Made by a program: the position numbers and the translations under genes. 56,182 bases of DNA from a virus: IMG/VR virus record IMGVR_UViG_3300009503_000038, positions 1 to 56,182 of that record; one strand, written 5' to 3'. Under the pieces are notes generated by a model. That model saw only the letters and a list, made by a program, of their open reading frames with translations. It did no database searches and was not told where the DNA came from. Shown here one piece after another: positions 16,335 to 25,051 of the stretch. Numbering within the stretch: position 1 is the stretch's first letter; each line of letters begins with the position of its first letter.

Positions 16335-16610
16335 ATGAGATTTGTAGACCCGTCTCAGTTTGACAAAGCAGGTTCATCCTGGCAATTAGACAAAAAAAGC
16401 AGGAAATTGAGAAGGATCATTGAGAAAGTTCAAAAACAGGGTTTTTATTCTAAATATGACGAAGGAGACGTTGTTTGTTACGACGGCGGAATGGGCGTTT
16501 GTAAAGTTAAAGTAGCTAGAGTTATGGAAAATGGTATGTACGAGATCGAACTTGACGGTGTTAGATTGGCCGTACCCGAAGAAACTTTATTTGTGTCAGA
16601 GGTCCGCTAA
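16335..16610 (+). CDS. Hypothetical protein (91 aa), SH3/KOW-like
   Basis: Not recognised. An N-terminal basic helix (about 15-40) is followed by a beta-rich segment (GDVVCYDGGMGVCKVKVARV, about 44-63, and a second half ending PEETLFVSEVR). The pattern resembles a small SH3 or KOW-like barrel. It lies between terL and portal, where small head-completion proteins are common. Confidence 0.55.
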   Translation: MRFVDPSQFDKAGSSWQLDKKSRKLRRIIEKVQKQGFYSKYDEGDVVCYDGGMGVCKVKVARVMENGMYEIELDGVRLAVPEETLFVSEVR

Positions 16611-16625
16611 CAGGAGGTAAACAAA

Positions 16626-17723
16626 ATGGTAACTAAATCGTTAAAATGGATCGATTTGGGAGAAGATGATGTATACTTTGACTACGAAAACGACCCCGTC
16701 TTAAGACAACATATTAAGAAAGAAGGTGGTTTTACTTGGGATATTTCTCGTATTCTTCAAAAAGTTCCTTATAGTGGTTCTTCTACCCAACAAGAAATGT
16801 TGGAACTAGAGCAATATATGCGTGACCTTATTGCCGAAGGTAAGTACAGTTACAAGTACATCGAGAACTTCTTGATCAGTCTCGGGTACAATCTAAACAA
16901 AATTCGGAGAGTTTTTAAGAAGCTGACTGGAGTTGATCCGGACGTCTATTTAGACGCACAGCCTTATTTAGATACGCCCCCGACAATTCCCGGCATAAAT
17001 TATGGATGGGGTGAGTCCAAGGACAACAAGTATGAATATTACTTTATAATGCCATGGACTGATAGATACTGTATCTTTGGTCAGAAGGATATAGATCGTG
17101 AGATTGTTAGTGAGCATTATACGTTAGAGTCTGCTTTGAAAGAACTTGAAGGTAAGGTTAAAAAATTGTATACTTTTGACCGCGTTCTGACCGAAAAAGA
17201 TCTGGTGTCTCGCAAAAATATTCATTCACCAGAAGATATGCCAATGGGTATCAAAACGGCTCAGGATGAGAAACAACCTAAAGACGTTGTTACCGAACTG
17301 ACCGAACAAGAAGAGTTTGTCGACGAAAAGACCCCGGCAGAGTTTTTTGAGGAAACTTCTGAAGAGATTACCCCAGACGTTGTGGATGCTGTCAGGACCA
17401 TCTTTGACTATGTCGAGTCCTTGAATATTCCTGGCTACACTGTCCAGGTAAAAGATCTAATGTACAGGTCCCAGAAGGGCGAGGTTTTTGAAACACAGCC
17501 GTCTGTTGAAGGTGTCGAAATTACTAAGACTACTTTTGAAGTTCCCGCATACTTTGCAGTAGTATTGCTTTTTACTAAGGATGATATTTCCAAAAAGGGA
17601 CTAACAATATTTGTACATAATCTTAAAGATAACACATTAGAAACCAGGGGCACTTTTAAAGGAGAGGATGGTAAGTTGTACGGTTTAAACCTTGAAGGAT
17701 TAAATCAGTATTTTAATGTGTGA
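16626..17723 (+). CDS. Hypothetical head-operon protein (365 aa)
   Basis: Not recognised. The N-terminal 120 residues look helical, residues about 120-200 are mixed, then an acidic linker (about 215-255, with many Glu/Pro/Thr) leads to a C-terminal alpha/beta domain. AGGAGGTAAACAAA precedes the ATG. It is directly upstream of portal, so a portal-associated or structural role is likely. No enzyme motif was found. Confidence 0.65.
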   Translation: MVTKSLKWIDLGEDDVYFDYENDPVLRQHIKKEGGFTWDISRILQKVPYSGSSTQQEMLELEQYMRDLIAEGKYSYKYIENFLISLGYNLNKIRRVFKKLTGVDPDVYLDAQPYLDTPPTIPGINYGWGESKDNKYEYYFIMPWTDRYCIFGQKDIDREIVSEHYTLESALKELEGKVKKLYTFDRVLTEKDLVSRKNIHSPEDMPMGIKTAQDEKQPKDVVTELTEQEEFVDEKTPAEFFEETSEEITPDVVDAVRTIFDYVESLNIPGYTVQVKDLMYRSQKGEVFETQPSVEGVEITKTTFEVPAYFAVVLLFTKDDISKKGLTIFVHNLKDNTLETRGTFKGEDGKLYGLNLEGLNQYFNV

Positions 17724-17735
17724 TGGGGGTGAAAC

Positions 17736-19502
17736 ATGACCGAGAAAAACGCGCCCGAAAACCAATCCGGAGGAAAGAAGAGATTGCCGGCACCTGCTGG
17801 TGTTCATGTCAACTTTGTCCCCGACGGTGAAACTATAAAAGATGCAGCCCTTCTTAAAAAAGCTTCCTTCGAAAAACGTGCCGCAGCGGGAGATATCTGG
17901 GGAACCGGATCTGACACGATGCGGCTACCTCTTACCTATGTTGATCCGCTATTCGATCCTGTACTTGTTCTGTTCCCGAAAGAAAACATTCGTGAACTAA
18001 ACCGTCGTCTTCGTCATTATTACAACTATCATCCTGTTGTTGGTACTGTTATTGATACCCATGTCGAGTTCAGTTTATGTGACTTTGAACTGGGTTGTTC
18101 GGACCCGGCAATTGAGAAAGAATATAATGACCTTAAGGACCGTACCTCTTTGCACGAGTTTTTGATGCAATTAGGTAGGGATTATTTTTTGGTTGGTGAA
18201 GCGATAGGGTACGGTGATTGGGATGATACTGATCTGACCTGGAAAAGTTTTGTTCAATATCCTCCGGAGAATATCGAAGTGTTTAAAACGTACGTTGGGC
18301 CCGGTGTTGTTTACGCACTGAAACCTGACGAAGAATTAAAACGTGTTTTGTCGTCTCCAAAGGCAACCGACCGTGCCGTAGCCAAGTTAATACCAGACGA
18401 TCTTAAAGAATCAATCCTCAAGGGGAAGCCCTACATTCTAAACAACAATAATTTGATAGTCTTGTCAAGGAAACCGGCCGCGTACATTGCTAGAGGAAGT
18501 TCTTTAGTCACGAGAGTTCTCAAATACTTGTTACTTGAAGAGAAGTTGTTGCTTTTATTGTTCACGTATATAGATACGAGTATGTTTCCGATAAAGTTGG
18601 TAAAAGTCGGTGACGCTGGTAAAGGTATAATCCCAAGCAAGAGACAAATTGAAGAGATCAGAAGGTTATTGATGCAAGCTCAAAGTGACCCTTCATTTAC
18701 TATTGTTACACATCCGTTCGTGAATATTGACTTTCCAACACCAGTTGGTAAGTTTGAAAATCCGATAAATTTACTCGAGTTTGTCTACAAACGAATTCTA
18801 GTTGGCTTAATGGCGAGCGACGAGTTCTTGAAAGGATCCGTTTCCCCTTACGCATCTGCTACTGTTAGTACCCGTCTTGTTATGATGAGATATCTTGCTT
18901 TCAGGAAGAGAGTTGAAAACGTTGTTCTTAACAAGGTCTTTAGACCAATAGCTGTTGCCAGAGGGTACAAAGACAAAAATGGTAATTTGATCCTTCCCGT
19001 TTTCAAATGGAAACAACGCAATCTCCTTAACGAACAAGCAGAGCGCGAATTACTAATGAGGTTGCGTGACAAACAAGAGATACCATTCAAACTCTTATGC
19101 GAAGTGTTCAATTTTGATTACGAACAGGTTAAGAAAGACCTTGAAAATGAACAGTCAACAGTGTTTGACATAGTTTATAAAGAAGCTATACGCGAAAAGT
19201 CCAAAGATAAAGGTATAATGAACGAGGTTATTAACGGAGTGCCTGTTCCTGAAGCCGTTAAGAAAGGGGCGGAACTAGGCGAGCGTGTTACGAAACCAGG
19301 TCGTCCTTCGGTACTAGAAGAACTGAAAGCTCCACCATATATTCCGACACCAACTGGTAAAACAGCTATACCACCAAGAGCTGAACCTCTTGAGAAGGGA
19401 ACTGAGACCAAACCCGTTGGGGTAGAGAAACCTGAAACAAAACCCGAAACCCCGGCCGCGACCAGTACAGGTCCTGAAACGGTACCGGGCACGAGAAGTT
19501 GA
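17736..19502 (+). CDS. Portal protein
   Basis: Dodecameric vertex channel for DNA packaging and tail docking (588 aa). Supports are position two genes after terL, typical size, a central helix-rich domain with WKQRNLLNEQAERELLMRL, and FNFDYEQVKKDLENEQ near the end of the fold, as in other myovirus portals. The C-terminal 80 residues form a Pro/Glu/Thr-rich disordered tail. GGGGGTGAAAC precedes the ATG. The stop overlaps the first hairpin of a downstream repeat. Confidence 0.85.
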   Translation: MTEKNAPENQSGGKKRLPAPAGVHVNFVPDGETIKDAALLKKASFEKRAAAGDIWGTGSDTMRLPLTYVDPLFDPVLVLFPKENIRELNRRLRHYYNYHPVVGTVIDTHVEFSLCDFELGCSDPAIEKEYNDLKDRTSLHEFLMQLGRDYFLVGEAIGYGDWDDTDLTWKSFVQYPPENIEVFKTYVGPGVVYALKPDEELKRVLSSPKATDRAVAKLIPDDLKESILKGKPYILNNNNLIVLSRKPAAYIARGSSLVTRVLKYLLLEEKLLLLLFTYIDTSMFPIKLVKVGDAGKGIIPSKRQIEEIRRLLMQAQSDPSFTIVTHPFVNIDFPTPVGKFENPINLLEFVYKRILVGLMASDEFLKGSVSPYASATVSTRLVMMRYLAFRKRVENVVLNKVFRPIAVARGYKDKNGNLILPVFKWKQRNLLNEQAERELLMRLRDKQEIPFKLLCEVFNFDYEQVKKDLENEQSTVFDIVYKEAIREKSKDKGIMNEVINGVPVPEAVKKGAELGERVTKPGRPSVLEELKAPPYIPTPTGKTAIPPRAEPLEKGTETKPVGVEKPETKPETPAATSTGPETVPGTRS

Positions 19503-19551
19503 GGTTCTTTACCTCGTTTTGGAGAAGCGGCCCGTTATTGGGCCAGACCAC
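19501..19551 (+). repeat. Hairpin repeat, partial copy 3
   Basis: GAGGT/ACCTC hairpin (19501-19515) overlapping the portal stop, then GGCCC (19529-19533), loop GTTATT, GGGCC (19540-19544) and AGACCAC. The third stem pair is C-G where other copies have T-A, a compensatory change. It ends 4 bases before the next ATG, which has no visible ribosome binding site. Confidence 0.6.
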
Positions 19552-19555
19552 GTAA

Positions 19556-19855
19556 ATGAAAATTCCTGTTTACAAAGCTGGTAATATCCTTATTCCGGCA
19601 ATTTCTCGCTATTTTTCAAGTAGTTTTAGGAAGAAGATCCCCGTTAAAATTAAATTTGTTCCGGTAAGGTTGAAAGATATTACCGATTACAGAGAATCGC
19701 CGACCAGATTCAATCCGTACGTTAAGGACCATCCTACTGTTTATGACGCCCCGTACATGAATCAGCCTCCTTACTATGGGATTCGTACCGATATCAGATA
19801 TTATGATTATGTTAATGGTCCTGTCATTGGAACCAAGCCAAGTGAGTTGTATTGA
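19556..19855 (+). CDS. Hypothetical protein (99 aa)
   Basis: Not recognised. Basic, Tyr- and Pro-rich (DITDYRESPTRFNPYVKDH), with no membrane segment. The start lacks a Shine-Dalgarno sequence and instead follows a GGCCC/GGGCC hairpin. Composition suggests a small extended virion protein or a protease substrate between portal and protease. Confidence 0.5.
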   Translation: MKIPVYKAGNILIPAISRYFSSSFRKKIPVKIKFVPVRLKDITDYRESPTRFNPYVKDHPTVYDAPYMNQPPYYGIRTDIRYYDYVNGPVIGTKPSELY

Positions 19856-19921
19856 GTTGGTCAAACCGTTGCCTTGACATCGCGGGTATCTGAAATGTTA
19901 AACAGAACCGGGAGGGTAAAG

Positions 19922-20098
19922 ATGGCATTCATAAAACGAGGAGTACCATCAGATCTTGAAGTAATCGAAATTTGTCCAAAATGTTTGAACCCAAAAGAGA
20001 AACGTACTTGCAATCTTAAACAGAAAAAGGGCAAGAAAGATGGCGTTCATAAAGAGGGCAACAATAATAGGAAGTTTCTACACAGGGAATCAAATTGA
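19922..20098 (+). CDS. Small overlapping ORF (58 aa) with CPKC motif
   Basis: Begins after GGGAGGGTAAAG and encodes a basic peptide starting MAFIKR with one CPKC pair and a third Cys. Its last 59 bases overlap, in another frame, the start of the protease gene, which also begins MAFIKR. The near-identical start regions suggest a local duplication. It may be a genuine small protein or a leader that sets protease translation. Confidence 0.4.
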   Translation: MAFIKRGVPSDLEVIEICPKCLNPKEKRTCNLKQKKGKKDGVHKEGNNNRKFLHRESN

Positions 20099-22361
20099 GT
20101 CCTTGAAACATGACTGGGTCAACTTTGTAAGAGCGGGGACCTTACCATATAACGACTTCGAATTTGAGTGGGATCCAGAAAACTTTGTTTATTATAGGGC
20201 AAGGGCTATTACCGCAAACGCGGCAAATCAAAACGGGGATTACTTCGAGGATACCGAACTGGAGAAATCTTACCATACTTTTATCGGCAAAGGCGTTTAT
20301 TACAACCACGATTCAGACAGTCCTGATAAGGCCTTTGGTATCATTTTGGACGCAACTTACCACGAATTCCCTGACGATAAATATGTTCAAATTCTAGCTG
20401 CAATTGATAAAGAGGATGCTGAGAAGAAAAGACCCGGTTTGTTGAATCGTATCGTATCTGGTCAGTTAAGAACAACTTCGATGTCTGTATTGGTCCAAGA
20501 ATGTATATGTTCAGTCTGTGGCAACGTTGCGAAAAGTCCTGAAGATCTTTGTTCGCACATGAACCCAAAATCTCCCGGGTACGTTAAGGGTCGTACTGCC
20601 AATGGTAAAAAGGTTTACGAAATTAACCGAGGTTTGACATTTATAGAAGATTCTATCGTAGATGTACCGGCTGATCCTACAGCTTATATATTTCAGATAT
20701 TTGCAAGCCGCGATATTCAAAATCCCAAATTGGCAGAACATTTTAAGAAATATAGTATGGTGAAAGAAGCTATGTTAAAGAGCGCAGAGCCAGATCCTCG
20801 GAGACCAACCTCCTTAGGGGAACTGGTTGATACAGTAATAGAAAACAAGATAGAACAGCGTGTTAAACGAGTGGTTGACGAGCAGGTTCGTAAGGTAATT
20901 GACCCAGTTCTTCAGAAGATTGACCAACAGATTACTCCTGTTGTCGAACCCATTGTGAAAGAAAAAGTGGAAGAAAAGAGTGAAAAGTTACCGATTGTGG
21001 AAGAGGAACCAGAGAAGGAACCAGAACCAAAAAAGGAACCAGAGAAATCGTCCGAAGAGCTTGAGAAGACGGTACCGGAATTTGTTGGTACCGAGAAGAA
21101 ATCCGCTATAACTGATCCCGGCGAGGCCAGCGAATTTTTGTTAAAATCGCCCGAAAAGATTAAACTAAAGGAGTATCCTGAAGAAATTACGATAGGTCCG
21201 TATACCTTTAGATTGAAAGATGACAGATATGTTGTTTTTACAGGGAACCAAGAGATCGGGTCTATTCCGGTTCCAAAAGAATTTGGAATTTTACCACGAA
21301 AAAGTAAAGAAAAATTTTTGTTCGAAAAAGCGCAAAAGTTGAAACCAGAAACCACAACATCAGCATCACTAGGAGGGAAAAAGGTAATGCAAGGGACTTA
21401 TATACGTGGGAAGACGTTCGAGGACAGTTATTTTGTTTTCTCGGACGCTAACAGATCAATAAAAGTACGTGCAAGCGATATTATACCGGAAAACATTCAA
21501 AAAAGGATTCTCAATGATGACAAAACAGTTATAGAACCAGAAGATATTATTGACCAGGTTGTGAAGATGTCCCAAGGATCTTACGATAAGTTAAAAGGCG
21601 AAGTTTTACCTGCATTGGCAAAGAGGGCTTATTTAGAAAATCAAAAATTCACAAAGAAAGCAGAATGGTCTTTTAACGAGGAAGAGATCCCTTCCATGAA
21701 GAAACCTTCACCAGCAGAAGGACCCATTGCTTCAGTTAGTTCTGAAGAAGTAAAAGAAAGTGTTGAAAAACCAGAATCTGGTCCCTCTGTTAAGGTAAAA
21801 CAGTATTTTAGTAAATTACCAGGCAAAGGTGTTGGTGAACCAGCCCAAACTATAAATGTACAATCTTCAACTTCAGAGGATCTCGTCATCAAAGCAAAAA
21901 TTGACCTCTTAAAGAAGGCTTTGGAAGAGGAGAAAGAGAAACGTGAGAAAGCCGAGAAAGAACTTACAGAACTGAAAGAGAAGACTGAGAAGAGAGACAA
22001 AGCGGTCATTATCGAAGAGCTTATTGATAAAGTGTCAGGAATGACCGAATTAGAAGATGCGCAGAAAACAAAATTGGCAGAACTTTTGAACAAGTTCGCA
22101 GTACCACAATTGAACATTCTTAGCCAGATAATTGACATATTGTCCGCAAAACCAATCGAGAAAGCCACCGAAAACTTAGCAGAAAAATCACTCGAGAAAT
22201 TACCAATTGGTGGTACATTACCAGGCTTAGAAGAAATGCCAGCGAGAAAGAAACCAGAGGAACCAACAAAGAAAGAAGCATCAATTCCGCAAATCTTTAT
22301 ATCCAACGAAGATACCGACCTTGATATAATCGAAATCGCACAGAAATCACTAGAGAGATAA
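20040..22361 (+). CDS. Prohead protease fused to scaffolding protein
   Basis: A 773-aa protein. The N-terminal 220 residues resemble phage prohead (assemblin-type) proteases: YYRARAITANAANQNGDYFE, GVYYNHD (H90), GLLNRIVSGQLRTTSMSV (S147 or S149) and FIEDSIVDVPADP, supplying the Ser/His site. A zinc-like insertion is present (C157, C160, C171, H173). The rest is Glu/Lys/Pro-rich with long coiled coils (about 265-310, 620-670), typical of scaffold. Self-cleavage would free the scaffold inside the prohead. Start chosen at the second MAFIKR, which gives the protease frame. Confidence 0.82.
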   Translation: MAFIKRATIIGSFYTGNQIESLKHDWVNFVRAGTLPYNDFEFEWDPENFVYYRARAITANAANQNGDYFEDTELEKSYHTFIGKGVYYNHDSDSPDKAFGIILDATYHEFPDDKYVQILAAIDKEDAEKKRPGLLNRIVSGQLRTTSMSVLVQECICSVCGNVAKSPEDLCSHMNPKSPGYVKGRTANGKKVYEINRGLTFIEDSIVDVPADPTAYIFQIFASRDIQNPKLAEHFKKYSMVKEAMLKSAEPDPRRPTSLGELVDTVIENKIEQRVKRVVDEQVRKVIDPVLQKIDQQITPVVEPIVKEKVEEKSEKLPIVEEEPEKEPEPKKEPEKSSEELEKTVPEFVGTEKKSAITDPGEASEFLLKSPEKIKLKEYPEEITIGPYTFRLKDDRYVVFTGNQEIGSIPVPKEFGILPRKSKEKFLFEKAQKLKPETTTSASLGGKKVMQGTYIRGKTFEDSYFVFSDANRSIKVRASDIIPENIQKRILNDDKTVIEPEDIIDQVVKMSQGSYDKLKGEVLPALAKRAYLENQKFTKKAEWSFNEEEIPSMKKPSPAEGPIASVSSEEVKESVEKPESGPSVKVKQYFSKLPGKGVGEPAQTINVQSSTSEDLVIKAKIDLLKKALEEEKEKREKAEKELTELKEKTEKRDKAVIIEELIDKVSGMTELEDAQKTKLAELLNKFAVPQLNILSQIIDILSAKPIEKATENLAEKSLEKLPIGGTLPGLEEMPARKKPEEPTKKEASIPQIFISNEDTDLDIIEIAQKSLER

Positions 22362-22377
22362 TTGGAGGTAACCGGAG

Positions 22378-22887
22378 ATGGCAAACGCATTAACATTTTC
22401 AAGCTGGGGAAGAAAGATAGGTATCGAAGTAAAGAGCCCGGCGTACATACCAGTTTCACTTCCTCCAAAATCTGATGCTGTATTATATGCCGGAAGACCT
22501 GTAACATTAAACGCAAACGGCGAAGTTGTTCCCGTAACTTCAAATACCAAGGTACTTGGATTAGTGAAATGCCACAAAAATTCCTATGTAAACGAAGTTT
22601 CAGATGATTATGGTATGTACGGGTCCGGACTAGTAACAGTTATTGTGTCCGGATTAGTTGAAATAGCGCCAAACTATTTCACAGCCGCAGATGGTTCTGA
22701 AGTAGTGGTTGATAATTACGAGAACGATTTCTTGAACGCTAGCTTGATGGCAGCAGTGTATGTGGATGTGACACACGGAACCTTAACAACATCCGTAACT
22801 AATGGTACGAACGAGAAAACATTTGTTGGGTATTTGCTCAGAAAACCAACAGCAGACAATCCAACATGTTTGATACTATTGAAGTAG
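22378..22887 (+). CDS. Candidate capsid decoration protein (169 aa)
   Basis: A beta-rich protein of 169 aa between scaffold and major capsid, a typical place for head-stabilising (gpD-like) proteins. Segments such as YAGRPVTLNANGEVVPVTSNTK and repeated Gly/Val/Thr strands suit a small beta barrel. GGAGGTAACCGGAG precedes the ATG. No motif is specific to the family; the call rests on size, composition and synteny. Confidence 0.5.
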   Translation: MANALTFSSWGRKIGIEVKSPAYIPVSLPPKSDAVLYAGRPVTLNANGEVVPVTSNTKVLGLVKCHKNSYVNEVSDDYGMYGSGLVTVIVSGLVEIAPNYFTAADGSEVVVDNYENDFLNASLMAAVYVDVTHGTLTTSVTNGTNEKTFVGYLLRKPTADNPTCLILLK

Positions 22888-22961
22888 ATTTAAACTAGCT
22901 GAACACGAGTTGATCCCGAAGAAGGTATGATAAAGATTTTAGGAGTCGGAGGTGTCCGAAA

Positions 22962-23882
22962 ATGCCTGCAAATTTTGAACAAGTTTGGTCAGGTTCATCT
23001 TTTGTAAAGAAAGCAGCTTCCGAAACTGTTCCCGTAAGTCCAGAAATTGCAGAGCAAGCGTGGGCAAAATTGCTTGCTTCTCCAAACTGGGCAAAAAGGG
23101 TAGCTTTCGTGATGCAAACACCTTTAAAGAACAGGCTGGATTACGTAGCAGTTGGTAGAAAACTGCTACTTGTTGACGAGCTTCCTCAGGGCGAGATTCC
23201 AGTATACGATCTCGATATTCCTGAGTATGGTGCTGTAAAAATTGCAGCAAGGGGTACAGCACCTATCGTTGAAACAAACGTAAAAAGGGTTGAGTTCCCA
23301 ACCTTCCCAATTTCAGTCAACGAAACCATAAAATGGGAAGAGATAACAATCAGAAGATACCCTGTATTTGACAGAGCAAAAGAAAGAACAGCTATAGCAG
23401 TAGCAATAGCAGAAGATTTGGAAATCTTCAAACTAGTCAAAAAAGCTTCTGATGTTAGTCCAAATATCCCTGTTGATGTTACAAGACCTTTAGCGAGAAG
23501 TGCTTTCGCAAAATTATATGCGACCATCGCTAAAATGCAACTCGTTCCTTTCGCATATTTAATGAATCCCGCATACTATGAAGACGTCCTTAGCTGGGAC
23601 GCCAAAGACTTAGATCAGGTCTCATTAAACGTAATAATTGAGACCGGCCAATTTGGTGTATTACACGGGGTAAGACTGATCCTTGCAACCAAATTAGAAG
23701 AAGGATATATTTACTGTGTAACAACACCAGACAAACTTGGAAGGCTCCCAGAAAGGAAAGCTGTTGAAATTAAGATATGGGACAATGTTCCGCAGCAGCA
23801 GTTTGATATCGTTGCCTGGGAACAAATCGGTATGGGTATTCACAACACTGCTGGTGTTGCAAGATTAGACATAACCGGATAA
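22962..23882 (+). CDS. Major capsid protein (HK97 fold)
   Basis: Shell subunit of 306 aa. The layout matches HK97-fold capsids of this size: a helical N-arm, VYDLDIPEYGAVKIAARG and the E-loop-like strand region, a long spine helix ERTAIAVAIAEDLEIFKLVK (about 140-160), then P- and A-domain segments including PFAYLMNPAYYEDVLSWD and DIVAWEQIGMGIHN near the end. It follows protease-scaffold and decoration genes. Its 3' end runs directly into a large structured region that ends in a terminator. Confidence 0.85.
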   Translation: MPANFEQVWSGSSFVKKAASETVPVSPEIAEQAWAKLLASPNWAKRVAFVMQTPLKNRLDYVAVGRKLLLVDELPQGEIPVYDLDIPEYGAVKIAARGTAPIVETNVKRVEFPTFPISVNETIKWEEITIRRYPVFDRAKERTAIAVAIAEDLEIFKLVKKASDVSPNIPVDVTRPLARSAFAKLYATIAKMQLVPFAYLMNPAYYEDVLSWDAKDLDQVSLNVIIETGQFGVLHGVRLILATKLEEGYIYCVTTPDKLGRLPERKAVEIKIWDNVPQQQFDIVAWEQIGMGIHNTAGVARLDITG

Positions 23883-23890
23883 GGTTATAT

Positions 23891-23957
23891 TATGGGCTAG
23901 GGTCTAGCCTTACCTCAGGTTATTTGTCCTGAGAAGGTCCGTTTATTGGACCAGACC
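23891..23957 (+). repeat. Three-hairpin repeat, full copy 4
   Basis: H1 GGCTAG/CTAGCC (23895-23909), H2 CTCAGG/CCTGAG (23914-23933), H3 GGTCC/GGACC (23936-23952), followed by AGACC. All three stems are perfect. H1 differs from the inverted copy at 42230 by a compensated A-T to G-C pair. Confidence 0.75.
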
Positions 23958-24073
23958 GTCTGAATAAGGGGTTAAATTAAACTCAAGAGGCCCCTTTGGG
24001 GTCATTAGGGTCCGTTATTGGACCAGACCACCGCCTGAAACGCGGCTCATAGGGGCCTCTAGAACAGGTTTGT

Positions 24074-24140
24074 GGCCCGCGACACCGCCCTGCAAAGGGA
24101 CGTTTGCCTGAAAAGATAGGCTTGGCGGGCCTTATTTTTT
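24074..24140 (+). terminator. Branched intrinsic terminator after capsid operon
   Basis: Closing stem GGCCCGC (24074-24080) with GCGGGCC (24125-24131), followed by TTATTTTTT. Two inner hairpins branch from it: CCCT/AGGG with a GCAA tetraloop (24088-24099) and GCCT/AGGC (24106-24121). A GC-rich stem followed by a U tract fits a rho-independent terminator, with an unusual three-way-junction shape. Confidence 0.75.
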
Positions 24141-24155
24141 AAAGAGGTTAATAAA

Positions 24156-24569
24156 ATGACCGAGGATAACGGAAATAATAAAACTAACGAGCATAGCATC
24201 AAGTTTCCAAACCTTATTCCTCTTCTCTATTTTGAGTACAGAACAGCCGCATTAAATCATCTCAAGAACGTTTTCCTTGACAACCTCCTTTCCTGTATCA
24301 AGGCGGAACGAGAATATTGTCAGGTACATAATATCAAGCCCCTGATGACCCAGGAAAAGATTGACCAAATTCAGTCTATTCTTGACCAGTGTACTACAGT
24401 TTACGAGGTCCAAGCCTTAAATGATTATGTCTTTATAGAAAATTATGTTCCTACTTTAGAAGAGGTCAAAAAACGAGGCCTTCGCCTCAAACTTATGTAC
24501 CCATTGCTTGAAGCCAAGAGACCGACCAAGATCAAGGGTCAGGTCATTAAAGCGAAAAAGGAGGGATAA
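24156..24569 (+). CDS. Hypothetical neck-region protein (137 aa)
   Basis: Not recognised. Largely helical with a Leu-rich central segment (NLIPLLYFEYRTAALNHLKNV broken at its ends by polar residues) and a basic C-terminus. It is the first gene after the capsid terminator; AAAGAGGTTAATAAA precedes the ATG. Position suggests a head-completion or connector role. Confidence 0.55.
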   Translation: MTEDNGNNKTNEHSIKFPNLIPLLYFEYRTAALNHLKNVFLDNLLSCIKAEREYCQVHNIKPLMTQEKIDQIQSILDQCTTVYEVQALNDYVFIENYVPTLEEVKKRGLRLKLMYPLLEAKRPTKIKGQVIKAKKEG

Positions 24570-24574
24570 CGAAT

Positions 24575-25051
24575 ATGAAAAAGATCTATTACACCAAGGG
24601 GAATGGTATCATTATAGGGAAGTTTTACATCCCAAAGGATGGTACTTTGTATACTTCCGAAATGGAAAATGACCCACGAATTAAAAGTTTTGTCGAAAAA
24701 GGGTCGTTAGTTATCAAAGAAGAGACCGAAACTGAAACCAAATCAGAAAAAGAAGAGTCGGTCAAAGAAAGTGCTAAAAACGAGAATGTTGTTGCTTCAA
24801 CGCTTCCTAAGGAAACCGAAGAACCCGAGGTTTTCCCGGAACCACAGCACGCGATCCCTTTTGTAGGTACTCAGGATTCTCCTGTTGTTACTGATACTCC
24901 TTCGATTGTTACTACATCAGCGGAAAGTCCCGTTGTTAAAGAGGTTAAACCGGTAAATGTTGTCGTTGAACAGGACCTTGGAGATCTTAAGAAAGAGTTA
25001 GAAAGTTTAACGGAATCAGGAACCGGAACTCCTGTGCAAAAAAAAAGTTAA
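24575..25051 (+). CDS. Neck-region protein, zero-frame product of candidate frameshift
   Basis: A 158-aa product. A small N-terminal domain (about 1-48: GIIIGKFYIPKDGTLYTSEM) resembles the opening of the fibre-like gene at 27002 in layout, with a position-anchored strand and a loop on a residue limit. It is followed by a long acidic, Pro/Thr/Val-rich disordered region. The gene ends at a run of nine A residues (25038-25046), directly followed by an open -1 frame to 25236. GGAGGGATAACGAAT precedes the ATG. Function unknown. Confidence 0.6.
   Translation: MKKIYYTKGNGIIIGKFYIPKDGTLYTSEMENDPRIKSFVEKGSLVIKEETETETKSEKEESVKESAKNENVVASTLPKETEEPEVFPEPQHAIPFVGTQDSPVVTDTPSIVTTSAESPVVKEVKPVNVVVEQDLGDLKKELESLTESGTGTPVQKKS

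Larger units (their letters stand above)
23883..24140 (+). ncRNA. Structured 3' region after the capsid gene
   Basis: This 258-nt gap is packed with potential helices. It contains a full three-hairpin repeat (23891-23957), a 9-bp stem AGAGGCCCC/GGGGCCTCT (23986-23994 with 24052-24060) enclosing another GGTCC/GGACC hairpin (24009-24024) and a CCGC/GCGG hairpin (24031-24045), then a branched terminator stem. It could stabilise or process the abundant capsid mRNA, or be released as a small RNA. No protein frame is apparent. Confidence 0.55.

Noticed and set aside
21641-22543. A 300-codon open frame on the minus strand
   Set aside because: It is a shadow of the protease-scaffold gene: low-complexity Glu/Lys codons read as Ser/Phe on the other strand. 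No ribosome binding site, and all neighbours are on the plus strand.
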